A DNA stretch of 7,218 bases, taken from the NCBI GenBank assembly GCA_016199325.1, contig JACQGW010000087.1, forward strand, positions 1-7,218, given 5' to 3'. The notes under the pieces are model-generated. The model was not told the origin of the DNA. It was given only the letters and a program-made list of their open reading frames with translations, and ran no database searches. The position numbers and the translations under genes are program-made. The stretch comes from Chloroflexota bacterium. GTDB taxonomy: Bacteria; Chloroflexota; Dehalococcoidia; JACQGW01. Positions 6,664 to 7,218 of this stretch are shown piece after piece (the stretch's first letter is position 1; the number at the start of each line of letters is the position of its first letter).

Positions 6664-6772
6664 TGGAGCACCACAGTGATATGGATGGGTGGCGCTCATC
6701 GAAATCTGACGTAATGACGCATGAAGTCGGCAAGCCGCATCCATCAGGCAGGATCAGCGTGGCATGCTCCTA
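6661..6772. repeat. Imperfect palindrome filling the gap between convergent genes
   Basis: The two ends are inverted copies. On the plus strand TAG-t-GGAGCA-CCAC (6661-6674) matches the minus-strand TAG-GAGCA-tg-CCAC read from 6772. Further in, tgat (6677-6680) pairs with atca (6753-6756), and atggatg (6681-6687) pairs with catccat (6738-6744). One arm has an extra 8 bases (6745-6752). The centre, about 50 bases, is unpaired. The tips contain the stop codons of fmdB (6661-6663) and of the pilin gene (6772-6770). It may act as a two-way terminator, though there is no T-run, or be a small MITE-like insertion. Confidence 0.65.
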
Positions 6773-6916
6773 GATCGCGGCGGTGAGCGAGCTGAACATC
6801 TGACCAACGCCGGGTCCGGCAAGGTTGACCATCACGATGATCATCATCCCGACGAAGATGAGGATCAGCGCGTATTCGACGAGGCCCTGCCCGGCTGAAT
6901 CCGAGCGGTGTTTCAT
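6770..6916 (-). CDS. Flp/Fap-type pilin precursor
   Basis: This is a 48-residue prepilin subunit of the tight-adherence (Tad) type IVb pilus class. The short basic leader MKHRSDSAG would be removed by prepilin peptidase after Gly9. The mature part starts QGLVEYALILIFVGMM, with the conserved Glu at +5 and Tyr at +6, and runs on as one long hydrophobic helix before a short polar tail (NLAGPGVGQMFSSLTAAI). Such helices anchor the subunit in the membrane before assembly. The ATG at 6916 has GGAGG 7 bases upstream. The gene lies 25 bases after the rho stop with no visible promoter between, so it probably shares the rho transcript. No other pilus genes (tadA, cpaF, prepilin peptidase) are in the window. 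Confidence 0.88.
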   Translation of the reverse strand: MKHRSDSAGQGLVEYALILIFVGMMIIVMVNLAGPGVGQMFSSLTAAI

Positions 6917-6941
6917 GCCCGTGCCTCCCCGGCTGCGGCCG

Positions 6942-7218
6942 TCACATTTCCCGGGTCAGGGTCGACAGGAACTCGCGATTGCTGGACGTCTTACTTAGAC
7001 GTTCGAGCAATCGCTCTGTCGCCTCACTGGGGTTCGGCGAATTGGAGGCGATCATCTGGACCATCCGGCGGACCAGCCAGACCTGCCGCAGCGTGGTTTC
7101 GTCCAGGAGCAGCTCCTCGCGGCGGGTGCCGCTCCGGTTGATGTCCATGGCCGGGAAGACTCGCCGCTCGGCCAGTTTCCGGTCCAGGTGCAGCTCCATG
7201 TTGCCGGTGCCCTTGAAC
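6942..7218 (-). CDS. rho: Transcription termination factor Rho, C-terminal part
   Basis: This is the last 91 residues of Rho, the hexameric RNA helicase that releases RNA from transcribing polymerase; the rest lies beyond the right edge. The visible part begins FKGTGNMELHLDRKLAERR, which includes the R-loop region that contacts RNA in the central channel. It continues VFPAMDINRSGTRREELLL, highly conserved in Rho, and then the C-terminal helices ending in SNREFLSTLTREM. It aligns readily from memory with the end of E. coli Rho. The N-terminal RNA-binding domain and Walker motifs are outside the window, so whether the gene is intact cannot be judged. The pilin gene follows at 25 bases. Confidence 0.96.
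   Translation of the reverse strand, partial: FKGTGNMELHLDRKLAERRVFPAMDINRSGTRREELLLDETTLRQVWLVRRMVQMIASNSPNPSEATERLLERLSKTSSNREFLSTLTREM

Overview
The window is GC-rich bacterial chromosome, tightly packed, with many GTG starts and good Shine-Dalgarno sites. The best lineage hints are a very short Flp-type pilin with a QGLVEYALIL core and a GPGVGQMFSS tail, and the general style of the genes. Together these suggest Chloroflexota. This is an inference from remembered family resemblance, not a search result; another GC-rich phylum cannot be excluded.

Left part (1-1600, minus strand): the remains of an ABC-type efflux operon. An FtsX/MacB-like permease has a one-base frameshift and has apparently lost its ATG start. 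It is followed by a membrane-fusion (HlyD/MacA-like) adaptor cut off just after its lipoyl-like segment. No ATPase gene lies beside them. The operon looks as if it is decaying, with the adaptor break close to the left edge.

Middle (1843-3156, minus strand): a two-gene unit with its own good promoter. The first gene encodes a 177-residue helical protein that I do not recognise. The second encodes a small nucleotidyltransferase-fold protein (GG...DxD) and overlaps the first by 8 bases. The layout is like an AbiE- or MNT-type toxin-antitoxin pair, and it is the best candidate here for an undescribed system.

Right part (3328-6663, plus strand): a tandem-rhodanese sulfurtransferase, then leuC and leuD (isopropylmalate isomerase, leucine biosynthesis), then a small FmdB-type zinc-ribbon protein. 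Repeats punctuate this run. A heptamer-based tandem array that can fold on itself lies between the sulfurtransferase and leuC. An 8-base repeat lies just before fmdB and reaches into its ribosome binding site.

Right edge (6664-7218, minus strand): the 3' end of rho, then a 48-residue Flp-type pilin gene 25 bases downstream of it. The pilin and fmdB converge on an imperfect palindrome that fills the whole gap, and both stop codons lie at its tips.
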